From NCBI GenBank assembly GCA_002350615.1, contig DEFD01000040.1, positions 30,717 through 94,716 on the forward strand: a DNA stretch of 64,000 nt. Direction: 5' to 3'. A model generated the notes under the pieces. The model did no database searches and was not told where the DNA came from. It saw only the letters and a program-made list of their open reading frames with translations. This stretch comes from Bacteroidales bacterium UBA2861. Lineage in GTDB: Bacteria > Bacteroidota > Bacteroidia > Bacteroidales > UBA932. Every line of letters starts with the position of its first letter. Position 1 is the first letter of the stretch. Below, piece after piece: positions 42,995 through 53,200 of this stretch. Both the position numbers and the translations under genes were made by a program.

Positions 42995-44950
42995 TTATTT
43001 CAGCCATCTCGGGTCTCCTACTTTGTTGGTTCTGACACTGGTACCCGCCTTGACGGTAAGGTCGAAGTTTTCGAGGTCTTCGAAAACTGCTGCCGTGTTT
43101 TCTGCTTCAGGCAGTACGGAGATGAAATCGACCGTCCCGTTCACGCCGTCGCCCTCGAATGTCTTCCAGTCCGAAGTGCACCAGTTGTTTTCGTAGCTGG
43201 CGGTCAGTTTGTTGGCGCGCAGCTGCCTGTAGGTACCTGTAATGTTTGTGGTGCCGCCATAAAGGTTGTCCTTGAGGGTTATGGCTCCCTTCAGCGCGCT
43301 CTGGGCTATCGCAATGATGACGCCGTTCGCCGAGCCTTTGAGGTTCACGAATGTGTTGTTCGATATGTTTATGGCGATGGTGCCGGTGTTGATGTTGCAG
43401 TAGCACAGATATAAGGGGCCGGACACCGTGCTCCGGGTAAGGCTGAGGTTCGCTACCTTGTCGGAATTGGTGGCGAAATGAAGGAAAGAATAGCCTCCGT
43501 TGGTATTGGCCCACTTGATTATGCAGTCGTCGATTTCAAGCGAGCCCGCCGAATTGCTTCCATCCTGGAAGCGGAAGAACGGCAGGGACCAGCTTCCGTC
43601 AACAAGGCAGCCCTCTACGAGGACACGGCCTATGGTACTTGCCGATTTGAAACTGAACATTCCGGCTCCGGACTTTTTGGTAGTGAAGTGCAGATTGCTG
43701 AAACGAATCGTATCCACCTGGGCGGAAGTGGTAATGAAAGCCTGGGCCGCGGAGCTCGTCAGCGTGGCCTGATGTCCTTCCGGAGATTTGATTATCAGCG
43801 ATTTGTTTATGCCGACCGACTCGCTGCCGAGGTTGTAGCTCGCGTCCGGAGCGAGGGAGAGCTTTATCTTGCGGAATCTGGCATCGGAAAGCTGGGCCTG
43901 GAGGATCGAGAGAAGATCATCGTCCTGAGAAACCTCCCAGAAGACAGGCCGCACGGAAAGCGGGACCGTGACTTCGGTCTTTTTCGTCCTGAGGTCGGTG
44001 GCAACCACCTTGATTCCGCTGAGGTATTCCATTATTTCACTCCCATCGATATTTATCGAGAAAGTGCATTCCTGCTCCCCTGTAAAGGTAATACCGCCCA
44101 CCTTGGCCTCATAGCCGTCGGCCACGGCATAAACGCTGATATCGTCTATTCCCGTTTCGCTCGTGGCGCCTCCGCTCACGGTGAAACCGGTAAATTCATC
44201 CACAGAAGGAAGATCCGCCACCGTTAGTTCAGGCCTCGGCAGGGCCTTGTAGTCTATGTTCAGCAGGGCGATGCCGATTTTCCCGTAACTGTCTTCCGCC
44301 AGCACCCTGATGGCCTGGGGGATCTTGTCCAGGTTGTACTCGGGGATGTCGTAGTCGGAGGAGTTGAAAGTGAAACTCAGCCCATCGCCGAAACTTACGA
44401 TATCCGGAACGAGTTCGAAGATTTCTCCACTCTCGATGAGCTGCACCGTGACCCTCACAAGTGCCGCCTTTGCGGCGACGGTGAAAGAGAACTCCGGAAT
44501 CGGGTCACCCTCGGCAAAGCTCAGTTCTTCCGACCGGAAGCTTGTTACCGGAGGGGTCACTACCGGAATGATATCGAAATTGACGGTCCCGCTCTTCACG
44601 GCGCCGCCTTTGTCCTTTGCCACGATTTTGAGTCCGGCCATAGTTTCATCATAGACGGGACGCTCGTGGACCGTGTACATGGTGCTTTTCCTGAAGCTGG
44701 TAACCGGATCCTTGTACTGCTCCTCCGTGCCGTCCTTGCGGACAATGAACATTGTCACGGATGCCAGCGCGGTTTCGGAATTGATTACACAGAGCACATA
44801 GGGATTGTCGGACAGATTAAGGTCGATGTCCAGTGTCTCCAGCTGGAATTCCATCTCGATGGCTCCTGCCTCGAATTTCTCCCCGGAGCAGGATACCGCA
44901 AAGGCGGCAATGGCAGCCGCCAAAAGAAGGGATAATACTTTTCTCATCAT
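42995..44950 (-). CDS. DUF4957/DUF5123-like lipoprotein with Ig-like repeats
   Basis: A 651-residue lipoprotein (FAVSCSGEKFEAG). Residues ~25-340 form three Ig-like beta repeats (VVTPPVTSF, LPRPELTVADLPSV). The C-terminal half is a beta-helix with DUF4957/DUF5123 features (GINKSLIIKSPEG, NNWCTSDWKTF, ending VGDPRWLK), parallel to the next gene. It lies 9 bases after the FAS1-like gene. The role is probably surface binding of pectic glycans (inference). Confidence 0.8.
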   Translation of the reverse strand: MMRKVLSLLLAAAIAAFAVSCSGEKFEAGAIEMEFQLETLDIDLNLSDNPYVLCVINSETALASVTMFIVRKDGTEEQYKDPVTSFRKSTMYTVHERPVYDETMAGLKIVAKDKGGAVKSGTVNFDIIPVVTPPVTSFRSEELSFAEGDPIPEFSFTVAAKAALVRVTVQLIESGEIFELVPDIVSFGDGLSFTFNSSDYDIPEYNLDKIPQAIRVLAEDSYGKIGIALLNIDYKALPRPELTVADLPSVDEFTGFTVSGGATSETGIDDISVYAVADGYEAKVGGITFTGEQECTFSINIDGSEIMEYLSGIKVVATDLRTKKTEVTVPLSVRPVFWEVSQDDDLLSILQAQLSDARFRKIKLSLAPDASYNLGSESVGINKSLIIKSPEGHQATLTSSAAQAFITTSAQVDTIRFSNLHFTTKKSGAGMFSFKSASTIGRVLVEGCLVDGSWSLPFFRFQDGSNSAGSLEIDDCIIKWANTNGGYSFLHFATNSDKVANLSLTRSTVSGPLYLCYCNINTGTIAINISNNTFVNLKGSANGVIIAIAQSALKGAITLKDNLYGGTTNITGTYRQLRANKLTASYENNWCTSDWKTFEGDGVNGTVDFISVLPEAENTAAVFEDLENFDLTVKAGTSVRTNKVGDPRWLK

Positions 44951-44959
44951 CTTTCCTCC

Positions 44960-45565
44960 TTATTTTTTATAAACGCAGGGCCGGGACAGGATGTGCGCCG
45001 GACCGTTTGTCATCAGAAGGTCACTTGCAGTGGCCCTGAATGAAGTACTGCTGCCGCACTGGTCCATAAACGTCACCTTGTCCTGAGTAGTACGGGATTT
45101 CGAGTCGTCGTTGTAGAGCTTTACCGTCATCACCGCATCCACATTTTTCCATAGGGTAATCACGAACACCGGGTCATAGCCAAGGGCTCCGTTGTAGCTG
45201 TCGTAACGGCCCTTTATGATATGGAACAGCAGTATGTCCCGCATCCTGTCCACCGGGGCGTCCCCTATGTCCTGCACCCCGAGGGATTTGAGGACATAGG
45301 AAGAAAAAGCCGTTTCGTCCAGGAGCAGATAGGTGTAGCCTCCGTCCTCGCTGTAATAGTCCTGCATACCGCAGATTTCCACCGCCTCGCGCATCGTGGA
45401 GAAACTGGGATTACCGTTGATGTAGGTCCAGCAGTCCACGCCCTGCCTGCGGTCCAGGGGCTTCGGGTTGTATTTGGTTGTACGCTGCAGGGGAAGCTTT
45501 TCGCATCCCGTGAGAGTCGCGGCTGCAAGAAGCACCGCAAGCAATATTTTATTCACCTGTACCAT
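44960..45565 (-). CDS. FAS1-like (fasciclin) lipoprotein
   Basis: A 201-residue lipoprotein (ATLTGCEKLPL). The single domain resembles a divergent fasciclin/FAS1 fold: FSTMREAVEICGMQDYYSED, YLLLDETAFSSYVL, RDILLFHIIKGRYDSY. ATG 45565 gives the signal peptide; the gene overlaps the susD stop by 17 bases. FAS1-like proteins recur downstream of SusCD genes and are assumed to bind glycan or accessory proteins. Catalytic residues are not evident. Confidence 0.7.
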   Translation of the reverse strand: MVQVNKILLAVLLAAATLTGCEKLPLQRTTKYNPKPLDRRQGVDCWTYINGNPSFSTMREAVEICGMQDYYSEDGGYTYLLLDETAFSSYVLKSLGVQDIGDAPVDRMRDILLFHIIKGRYDSYNGALGYDPVFVITLWKNVDAVMTVKLYNDDSKSRTTQDKVTFMDQCGSSTSFRATASDLLMTNGPAHILSRPCVYKK

Positions 45566-46988
45566 AACCGGGGTTTTGCGTGAGTTTTTGATTTTCGTCC
45601 ATATGTGTCTTGCTGATCGGGAACAGCCATTTCTGCGGATTTTCAATGCCTCCGATATCCGCGGCGTGGCCGGTGCGAAGGAGGTCGAACCAGTATTTTC
45701 CTTCGCCCACGAACTCCCAAGTCCTTTCTTTCAGGATGGCGAGTATGAGGTCTTCGGAAGTGAGGAAATCGCTTTCAGAGTATGCCCTGAGGCCGGAACG
45801 CGTCCTGATTTTGTTGAGTTCCCCCACGGCCTCGGCGAATTGCCCGTTCGCGGCATAGGCCTCGGCACGCAGGAGCACCATATCGCTCATCCTGTAGAGT
45901 ACGATATCACCGTCGGACACGAAACCGCCGCTGCCGAAGGTGGCATTCGCGGGCCAGAATTTCATCGAAATCTTCCTCACTCCGTAAGAGGTCTTGAACG
46001 TGGCGGCCTTTCTCTTGTCGCCGGCCCCGAAAGAATTGTACAGCCGGTCCGAAGGCATAGCCTTGCATACTCCGGTGCAGAAATACGTGGTGTTGCCGTT
46101 GACTCCGTTCTCAAACTCATCGTAATGGAGGTAGAATATCCTTTCCTTGTTCACTGTCGCAAGGTCCGCATCCTTTTCGACTTTTGCGAATATTGCTTTC
46201 CACTGGTCAGTGAAGACGTCCTGGGAGGCTCCGGGCACTATGTCAAGCAGCTTCCATCTGGCAGAATCGGATGCCGGAGGAGCGAGCGCGTCGATTTTTT
46301 CCGCAACGGAAAGGACCTTGTCGTAGTCGTGGATCCAGGCATAGACATCCGTCATTATGGCGTAAACGCCCATAATGTTGATGCGGCTCCGCTTGAATGC
46401 GTCGCCGGTCACAGGCTGCGCGTATGTTTCGGCGGACTCGAGGTCGGTCTCTATCTGCCGCAGAAGTATGTCCTTCGATGTCCTTTCCCGGAACACCTCT
46501 GATGCCGAGTACTGCTCCAGCGGCTCCGTGAACAAGGGCGCGTCGCCCCAGACACGGACGATGTAGAAGTAGCACAGCGCCCTTATGGCATAGGCTTCGG
46601 AAAGGCTGCGGTTCTTTTCCGCCGGAAGCATATTGGCGTCCGGAGCATATTTCAGTACGAGGTTGGCCCTCGCGATGGTCTGATAGAGATTTGTCCAGAG
46701 GGCGGCGTCGTTGGTGGAAGTGATCAGATTGTAGATGATATCGTACTGGTCGTTGCCGTTTACCTGGTCTCCCTCGTAGTTGCCGCCACGGAGTTCGCCC
46801 CAGTCCCAGACACCTGTGCGCAGGGCCTTGGAGAGCGACCAGTATGTGGCCACCAGCCCGTTTTCCACGTCGGAACCGTTTTTCCAGAAGTCATCCGCTG
46901 TGAGCGAACTTGCAGGTTCAAGGTCAAGCAGCCAGTTGCAGGAAGAAAGCAGCAGGGCCGAAAGAATTATGATGATTGTCTTTTTCAT
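45549..46988 (-). CDS. SusD/RagB-family lipoprotein
   Basis: Substrate-binding lid of the second uptake locus, 479 residues, lipobox LLSSCNWLLDLEP. Family traits: the SEAYAIRALCYFYIVRVWGDAPL helix pair, ADVYAWIHDYDKVL-type TPR segment, ILAILKERTWEFVGEGKYWFDLLR near the C-terminus. It follows susC by 12 bases. It would bind the oligosaccharides released by the GH28/GH13 enzymes. Confidence 0.95.
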   Translation of the reverse strand: MKKTIIIILSALLLSSCNWLLDLEPASSLTADDFWKNGSDVENGLVATYWSLSKALRTGVWDWGELRGGNYEGDQVNGNDQYDIIYNLITSTNDAALWTNLYQTIARANLVLKYAPDANMLPAEKNRSLSEAYAIRALCYFYIVRVWGDAPLFTEPLEQYSASEVFRERTSKDILLRQIETDLESAETYAQPVTGDAFKRSRINIMGVYAIMTDVYAWIHDYDKVLSVAEKIDALAPPASDSARWKLLDIVPGASQDVFTDQWKAIFAKVEKDADLATVNKERIFYLHYDEFENGVNGNTTYFCTGVCKAMPSDRLYNSFGAGDKRKAATFKTSYGVRKISMKFWPANATFGSGGFVSDGDIVLYRMSDMVLLRAEAYAANGQFAEAVGELNKIRTRSGLRAYSESDFLTSEDLILAILKERTWEFVGEGKYWFDLLRTGHAADIGGIENPQKWLFPISKTHMDENQKLTQNPGYGTGE

Positions 46989-47000
46989 AACAAAATCCGA

Positions 47001-50000
47001 TTAAAATGCTACATTCAGTCCGAATCCGAATTCCCTCTTGCGGGGATAACGGTTGTAGTCGATTCCGAAACTCAGTGCACTCGCTCCGGAGAATTCCGGG
47101 TCGAATCCGGTATAGGCCGTCCAGGTAAGAAGATTGTTTCCGTAAACATAGGCGGTCACATCCTTCAGCTTGGCCTTCCGCACCAGGGCCCTGGGGAACT
47201 TGTAGGTGAGTTTTACGTTGCGAAGTTTCACATAGGAAGCATCTTCGATCCAGAAGTCGGCGGGGCCGATGCGGTTGTACTCCACGGAGTTCACCGGCCT
47301 CGGATAAATGGCGATGTCGCCGGGCTGGGTCCACATATTGTAAATCACGTGGGGTTCGGGCGCAGTTCCCGACAGCTGGTATGAGTTGCGTGCCTTGCGG
47401 TTGAGATAGTAGATCTGCCCGCCGAGCGACCAGTACATCGAAACATACAGGGAGAGGTTCTTCCAGGTAAGGGTTGTGTTCATTCCGCCGAACCAGTCCG
47501 GCTGGGCGCAGCCTATCTTCTGGCGGTCGTCCGGGTCGATTACGCCGTTCCTCGAACTTGCGGGCTCTTTCCAGTTGACGTCGCCCCCCTTGAACACGGT
47601 GCCGTCCGAATAAGACTTCTGCTTCACTTCCCCGGTGTAGGGCTCTCCGTTCAGCAGGTATGTGCCGGTGAAGCTGCCGTTGTCGAATACCGGGGTAAGC
47701 TGCTTCCACTCGGGAGTGAACGCATTCGATTCGTCGTATTGGAAGATGTTTTCGTGGGCGTATCCCCAGAACTCAGCCACTCTCGAGTTTTCCCTCACAT
47801 AGATGCAATTCGACCCTGTGAAGAAGGGCACTCCGTCCGCCAGCTTCTTGACAACCGCATTGTTGGTAGCGAAATTGACCGTCACGTCCCATTTCCAGTT
47901 GGTCTGCCGCAAAATGCTCGCGGTCACGGTGTATTCCAAACCCTTGTTGTTCATGGCGCCTACATTCCTGGTAATGGTAGAATAACCTGTCTCCTTGGGG
48001 AGCTGCGCCTGATAAAGCAGGTCCGTGGTGTTCTTGTTGTACCAGTCGAAGGTAAAGGACAGCCTGTTGTTGAAGAATGAGAGATCCGCTCCCAGGTCGA
48101 CCTGCCGCGTGGTTTCCCATCCGAGTTCGGGATTGCCGAGACGCGACGGGGCGATGCCGGAAACCCCTTCGTAGAAATTGCCCGGGGAATAAATCATCCT
48201 GGCGTCGTAGTTACCTATGGCATCGTTGCCGGTCACACCGTAACTTGCCCGGATTTTTCCATCGGTAAGTATTCCGAACGCCCACTGCATAAACGGCTCT
48301 TCAGAAAAGCGCCAGCCTGTCGAAACCGAAGGGAAGGTTCCCCATTTCTTGTTCTTTCCGAAGCGGGAAGATGCGTCCGCACGGAGGTTCGCCGCAAAGA
48401 GATACTTTTCAAAAAGGCTGTAGGTCAGCCTCGTGTAGCCGGACACGAGCGAGTGCGCGCTTATCGTGGATGTGGTCTCGGCAACTTTTATGTCCGATGC
48501 GAAATTAATTGTGTAGTGTTCGTCGGTGGAATAATCCAGACCGGTGATTTTCACATAGTCGGTCTGCCAATAGTGGGCGCTGGTTCCCAAAAGGGCGGTG
48601 AGGCTGTGCGGGCCTTTCTTGTACGACCAGTTGAGGTAATTCTCGTTGAGCGCGGAATATGTGTACCAGCCGCTGTCCGTTCCCTTGGTCTTGTCGGAAG
48701 CTGTTGTTCCGAGCAGGGATGTACCCTTATATGTCTGATTCCTGTTTGAGTTGAAACTTGCGGAAAGCGTGGAAGTGAGTGTAAGGTTCTTTGCCAGGGT
48801 GATCTCGGCCTTGTTCTGCAGGGATGTCGTAACCACCTGCCTGGTACTGCTCGACTCCATGGCAATGGTCAGCGGACTGTTCCGGTTTTCGATGTTGTGC
48901 ATATAGCTCCCGTCCGCAAGGAAGATATTCCAGTACGGGACCCATCCGTAAAGCTGGTACAGGAGGTCGGACTCGGAATAAAGGCCGTGCCTGTTCGAAT
49001 AGGACGCAAACAGTTTATGGGTGAGGCGGACCTTGGGCGCGGCATCGTAGCTAAGCGAGAGATTCATTGTCGCCTTCTTGATGCCGCTGTTCACCACGAC
49101 GCCGTCTTCGCTGATGAAACCAAGTCCCGCATAATAGTATGTATTGCGCTGTCCGCCACTTGCCGAGACATTCAACTGATGCTTTTGGGAAGGGCGGAAA
49201 AGATAATCCATTATGTTATAGGGATTGTTCCGGAAGCGGTTGTAAGGATCCACGTCGGACGACAGGTTGGTTTCTCCGAGGCTCTTGCGCACCCTGTCAT
49301 AATACCGGAACTGCTCAGGGGTGGTAAGATCTATGCAGTTTGCAAGCACGTTGGTACTGAACTGATATTTCGCCTGGAGACGCGGCCGTCCGGGGGTTCC
49401 TTTCTTGGAAGTAATGAGGATGACGCCGTTCGCGGCGCGGGAACCGTAGATGGCCGCCGACGCTGCGTCTTTCAGTATCTCTATGGACTGAATGTCTTCA
49501 GGGTTTACGGTGGAAGGGTCGTCAACGGGTATGCCGTCAACGACATAAAGGGGTGCAGCCCCATCCCCGAAGGTTGAGATACCGCGCACCTTCACTTCGG
49601 CTCCGGCACCTGGCGTACCCGAATTGGTGACGATCTGCACGCCGGCCACCTGGCCCTGCATGGCCTCGAAAACATCTGTGGCTATCTTGTTTTCAATCTC
49701 CTTCGGCAGAAGGGAGACGACCGCTCCGGTGAGGTCCCTTTTCCGGATTGTTCCATAACCTACCACCACAGCCTGTTCAAGCTGGTTGATTTCCTCGGAA
49801 AGGATGATTTCGACCGCCTTGGTGGATGCGGTAAAAACCGCAGGCGCGTATCCAAGACAATTTACCGACATCGATGCTCCGTTTTGAATTCCCTGGACTG
49901 TAAACCGCCCTTCGGCATTGGTAACGCTCGCTTTCTTTCCTGTGGAGTCGTCGGTCTGCGACACGACTGCACCCACTACGGGGAGCCCGGCTTCGTCGGT

Positions 50001-50114
50001 AACCCGGCCGGCCACGGTAATGTTTGTGGCGGACTGGCCTCCCAGCCGCATCGGCAGAAAAACGGATAACGATACAAGCAAGAAGAAAGAGTGTATCAGC
50101 TTTTTCATCTTCAT
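47001..50114 (-). CDS. SusC/RagA-family TonB-dependent transporter, no STN
   Basis: The outer-membrane channel, 1037 residues. A signal peptide is followed directly by the carboxypeptidase-regulatory-like domain (VAGRVTDEAGLPVVGAVV), the SusC signature QAVVVGYGTIRKRDLTGAV, the plug (IEILKDAASAAIYGSRAANGVILITSKKG) and the barrel ending GLNVAF. There is no STN domain, consistent with regulation by the hybrid regulator next door. A TAAATTTG box lies at 50162-50155. Confidence 0.95.
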   Translation of the reverse strand: MKMKKLIHSFFLLVSLSVFLPMRLGGQSATNITVAGRVTDEAGLPVVGAVVSQTDDSTGKKASVTNAEGRFTVQGIQNGASMSVNCLGYAPAVFTASTKAVEIILSEEINQLEQAVVVGYGTIRKRDLTGAVVSLLPKEIENKIATDVFEAMQGQVAGVQIVTNSGTPGAGAEVKVRGISTFGDGAAPLYVVDGIPVDDPSTVNPEDIQSIEILKDAASAAIYGSRAANGVILITSKKGTPGRPRLQAKYQFSTNVLANCIDLTTPEQFRYYDRVRKSLGETNLSSDVDPYNRFRNNPYNIMDYLFRPSQKHQLNVSASGGQRNTYYYAGLGFISEDGVVVNSGIKKATMNLSLSYDAAPKVRLTHKLFASYSNRHGLYSESDLLYQLYGWVPYWNIFLADGSYMHNIENRNSPLTIAMESSSTRQVVTTSLQNKAEITLAKNLTLTSTLSASFNSNRNQTYKGTSLLGTTASDKTKGTDSGWYTYSALNENYLNWSYKKGPHSLTALLGTSAHYWQTDYVKITGLDYSTDEHYTINFASDIKVAETTSTISAHSLVSGYTRLTYSLFEKYLFAANLRADASSRFGKNKKWGTFPSVSTGWRFSEEPFMQWAFGILTDGKIRASYGVTGNDAIGNYDARMIYSPGNFYEGVSGIAPSRLGNPELGWETTRQVDLGADLSFFNNRLSFTFDWYNKNTTDLLYQAQLPKETGYSTITRNVGAMNNKGLEYTVTASILRQTNWKWDVTVNFATNNAVVKKLADGVPFFTGSNCIYVRENSRVAEFWGYAHENIFQYDESNAFTPEWKQLTPVFDNGSFTGTYLLNGEPYTGEVKQKSYSDGTVFKGGDVNWKEPASSRNGVIDPDDRQKIGCAQPDWFGGMNTTLTWKNLSLYVSMYWSLGGQIYYLNRKARNSYQLSGTAPEPHVIYNMWTQPGDIAIYPRPVNSVEYNRIGPADFWIEDASYVKLRNVKLTYKFPRALVRKAKLKDVTAYVYGNNLLTWTAYTGFDPEFSGASALSFGIDYNRYPRKREFGFGLNVAF

Positions 50115-50291
50115 AATGTTTTTTAATATATGCGGTGCCCTATTACGGACAATGCAAATTTATCATATTCATTATCACCACAACTGCCACTTTTTCATCA
50201 ATTATGGGGTATTCTTGTAAAGTTTAGGCTTATCGAATTCTCCTTTTTAAAGAAATCTTTCTAATTTGCAATCGAATTGAATTATCTTATT
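50115..50291. promoter_or_regulatory. Intergenic control region susC/hybrid regulator
   Basis: 177 bases between divergent genes, AT-rich. The minus-strand TAAATTTG box at 50162-50155 is the clearest element and gives susC a leader of about 40 bases. A weak CTAATTTG-like box near 50271-50278 faces the regulator. No operator motif is obvious. Confidence 0.5.
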
Positions 50292-53200
50292 ATGCGGAGA
50301 CGCCTGTTATTGATTACCGTTCTTCTGGGTGCCTGCTGGCTAAAAGCCACTGCCGGAAGTTATTACGCCACCAGCGAAGGTCTCAAGGAGATAGAGTCAG
50401 CCTCTGTCTATTCCATTTATCAGGACGGGAGGGGCGCCCTTTGGCTGAACACCAGCAACGGTCTGTACCGCTTCAACGGAAACAGGTTGGAAAGCGTCCT
50501 CATGGGGCTTGAAAAATCCAATATCTACGGTAATTACGAAGACTTGTTCTATATCGGCTGCAGGAACGGGATATTGCGTTTCGACATAAACAGGAAGGAC
50601 CAGCCATCTAAGATCAAGGGTCCGAGACTGAATTACTCCCGCTGCCCTATGCACGCAGAAGGCGAACAGCTTTGGGTGGCGGCGAAAGGCAGGATCTTCC
50701 GCGCAGAAGGCGACACACTCGTAATGTGGAGAGAACTCCCGGGAAACGCCGGAGCGCCGACAGCGTTGCTAAAAAAAGGAGATTGCTTCATTGTGGCCTG
50801 CAAATCCGGCTTCATCCTTGAGATTGGCCCGGACCGTTTCTGCCGGACGCTCTTTGAATGCGGGGATATCATCTCGGACCTTTTCCTCGACAGCAGAAGC
50901 AATTTATGGGTGGGGCTCAAGAACAACGGTATAATTGTCCTGGACAGGTCCGGCCGCAGGCAGGCGGTTTACTCCAAAACCGTGGACAACAGGAGTTTCC
51001 GCGACGCAAGGGCCTTCAGCGAAGACAAGAAAGGGCGGATTTTTGTGGGGGCCATCGACGGCCTGCTGGAAATCTCTCCAGACAGGACCGTAAGGATAAA
51101 CACCCAATATGTGCCGGAAGGTTACGCAATATGCTCTTTGCTCAGGGACAGGGACAATAATATATGGATAGGTACTTTCTACCGCGGCGCCTTTCTGTGC
51201 GAATCGGACAACTCCCCTTTCATAAACGCGGATATGCCCGGATCAGAAGGCATAAAGCTGGTAAACCAGCTGATCGAGGACGGCAGGGGAAATGTCTGGG
51301 TGATAACGGACAACAAAGGAATATACCGGTATAGCGACCGCTCCGGATCGTTCACAAAGATGCAGGCCAGGAAGAACGGAAAGTTCAAGGCGGCCGCATA
51401 CGACAAAGAGCAAGAATGCCTCTGGATCGGAGAGTATCTGGGCGCCCTGCAAAGATATGAGCTCCGGACCGGGCGCTGGACGGCCTTCCCCTTTTACGGC
51501 CCGGGCAACCAGACTATAAAGACCAGCATTTATTCCATAAAAGAGGGACCGGACGGCAAACTGTTCCTCGGAACGGATAACGGCGTTTACATATTCGACC
51601 CCAAGACAGAGCGCAGTGTCACCCGGCGTCTGGAAGGTTACTCCGGAATAGTCCACAGCCTGGATCTCGACAAGGACGGAGTGTTATGGATCGGCGGCAT
51701 CGGGGTGAGTTCCTGGAGCCCGGAAAAAGGGATGCGGAGAATCTTGGGTCTCGATAACATCACCTGCCCGAATCTTTGCTGCACCGAGGACGGCAAGGTA
51801 TATTTCGCCCTGTCCAGGAATGGTTTCGGCATAATGGACGGGGACAATGTATCGATTTTTTCCCTAAGGGACTTCGGCCTCACCGACAGGTTTACATATC
51901 TTGTAAATCCGCTTTCAGACAGGATAGTCCTTCTGGGAACGAGTTCCGGACTGTCATTCCTTGACATAAAAACCGGTGAATGCTTCAGTTATTCCACCCA
52001 CAACGGTCTTGGCACAAGTTCTACCAGGGAGGGCGACGTCCTCAAAAGGTCGGATGGAGAGATATGGGTTGGCGGCACTGAAGGACTGGCAATAATCAAT
52101 GAGTTGTCCCTGCCTTATTCAATGATGGAGCGGAAGCTGTTTCTCGAAGGACTTGAAATAGATGGTTCTCCCGCCCCCCTGGACGGCCGGATCGTACTGA
52201 ATCCACGGCAGCACAGCTTCAGCGTCCGTGTCACGGATTTTGATTATTCCGGGATTGTTTCTCCCGTATGCGAGTATATGCTCGAGGGCGTTGACGATGA
52301 CTGGAAAGCTTTCTCTGCCCATATTCCGATAGGATTTATGAATGTTCCGCGGGGGAAGCATCTGCTTCGCGTCCGCACGGCCGGCAACAATGTCAACCCT
52401 TCGTGGACGGAAGTGTCCGTTCCTGTCAAAGCCAGGCAGTCCTGGTATCTGTCCTATCCGGCTCTGATACTGTATCTTCTGACGGCCGTCGGCATTGTAG
52501 CGTGGCTGCTCATTGCAGTATATTCCCGTATGCTTCTCAGGCAGCAGCTTGCGGCACAAAAGAAAGAAAACGAGAACAAGATACGTTTCTTTATCAATCT
52601 CTCGCATGAGCTCCGCACGCCGCTCACGATGATTATCGGGCAGCTCGGCCTTTTCTTCCGTTCCCACAAAGAAGGCATCCAGGGAATAAAGAACCTGGAG
52701 AGCTCATACAAGAATGCCACGAAGATGCAGCAGATCGTGTCCGACCTGCTTGATTTCGAGAAACTTGAGCAAGGCTATTCCCGTATCACGGTCGGAAAGA
52801 CCGACCTTTGCGCATTCCTTTCCGAAGCAAGGGATTATTTTGCACAGTATGCGAATTACCGGAATATCCACTTCCCGTTAAGGCTGCCGTCGGTCCCTGT
52901 AACCGCGTATATCGACCGGGCCCAGATGCACAGGGTCCTCTCCAACATCATAGGCAACGCCTTCAAATTTACTCCGGACGGCGGAGAAATCTGTATTTCG
53001 ATGACAACCCGGGCCTCGGACAAGGCACGCCGCTCTGCTGTAATATGCATCTCAGACACAGGGAAGGGCATTCCGGAAAACAATCTTGAAGAAATATTCA
53101 ACCCTTTCTTCCAGGTGCAGGAGAAGTCTGAGGAAAGGCTGCATAATCAGGGAACGGGTATAGGGCTGGCATTGAGCAAAGGGATCGTCGACCTTCACCA

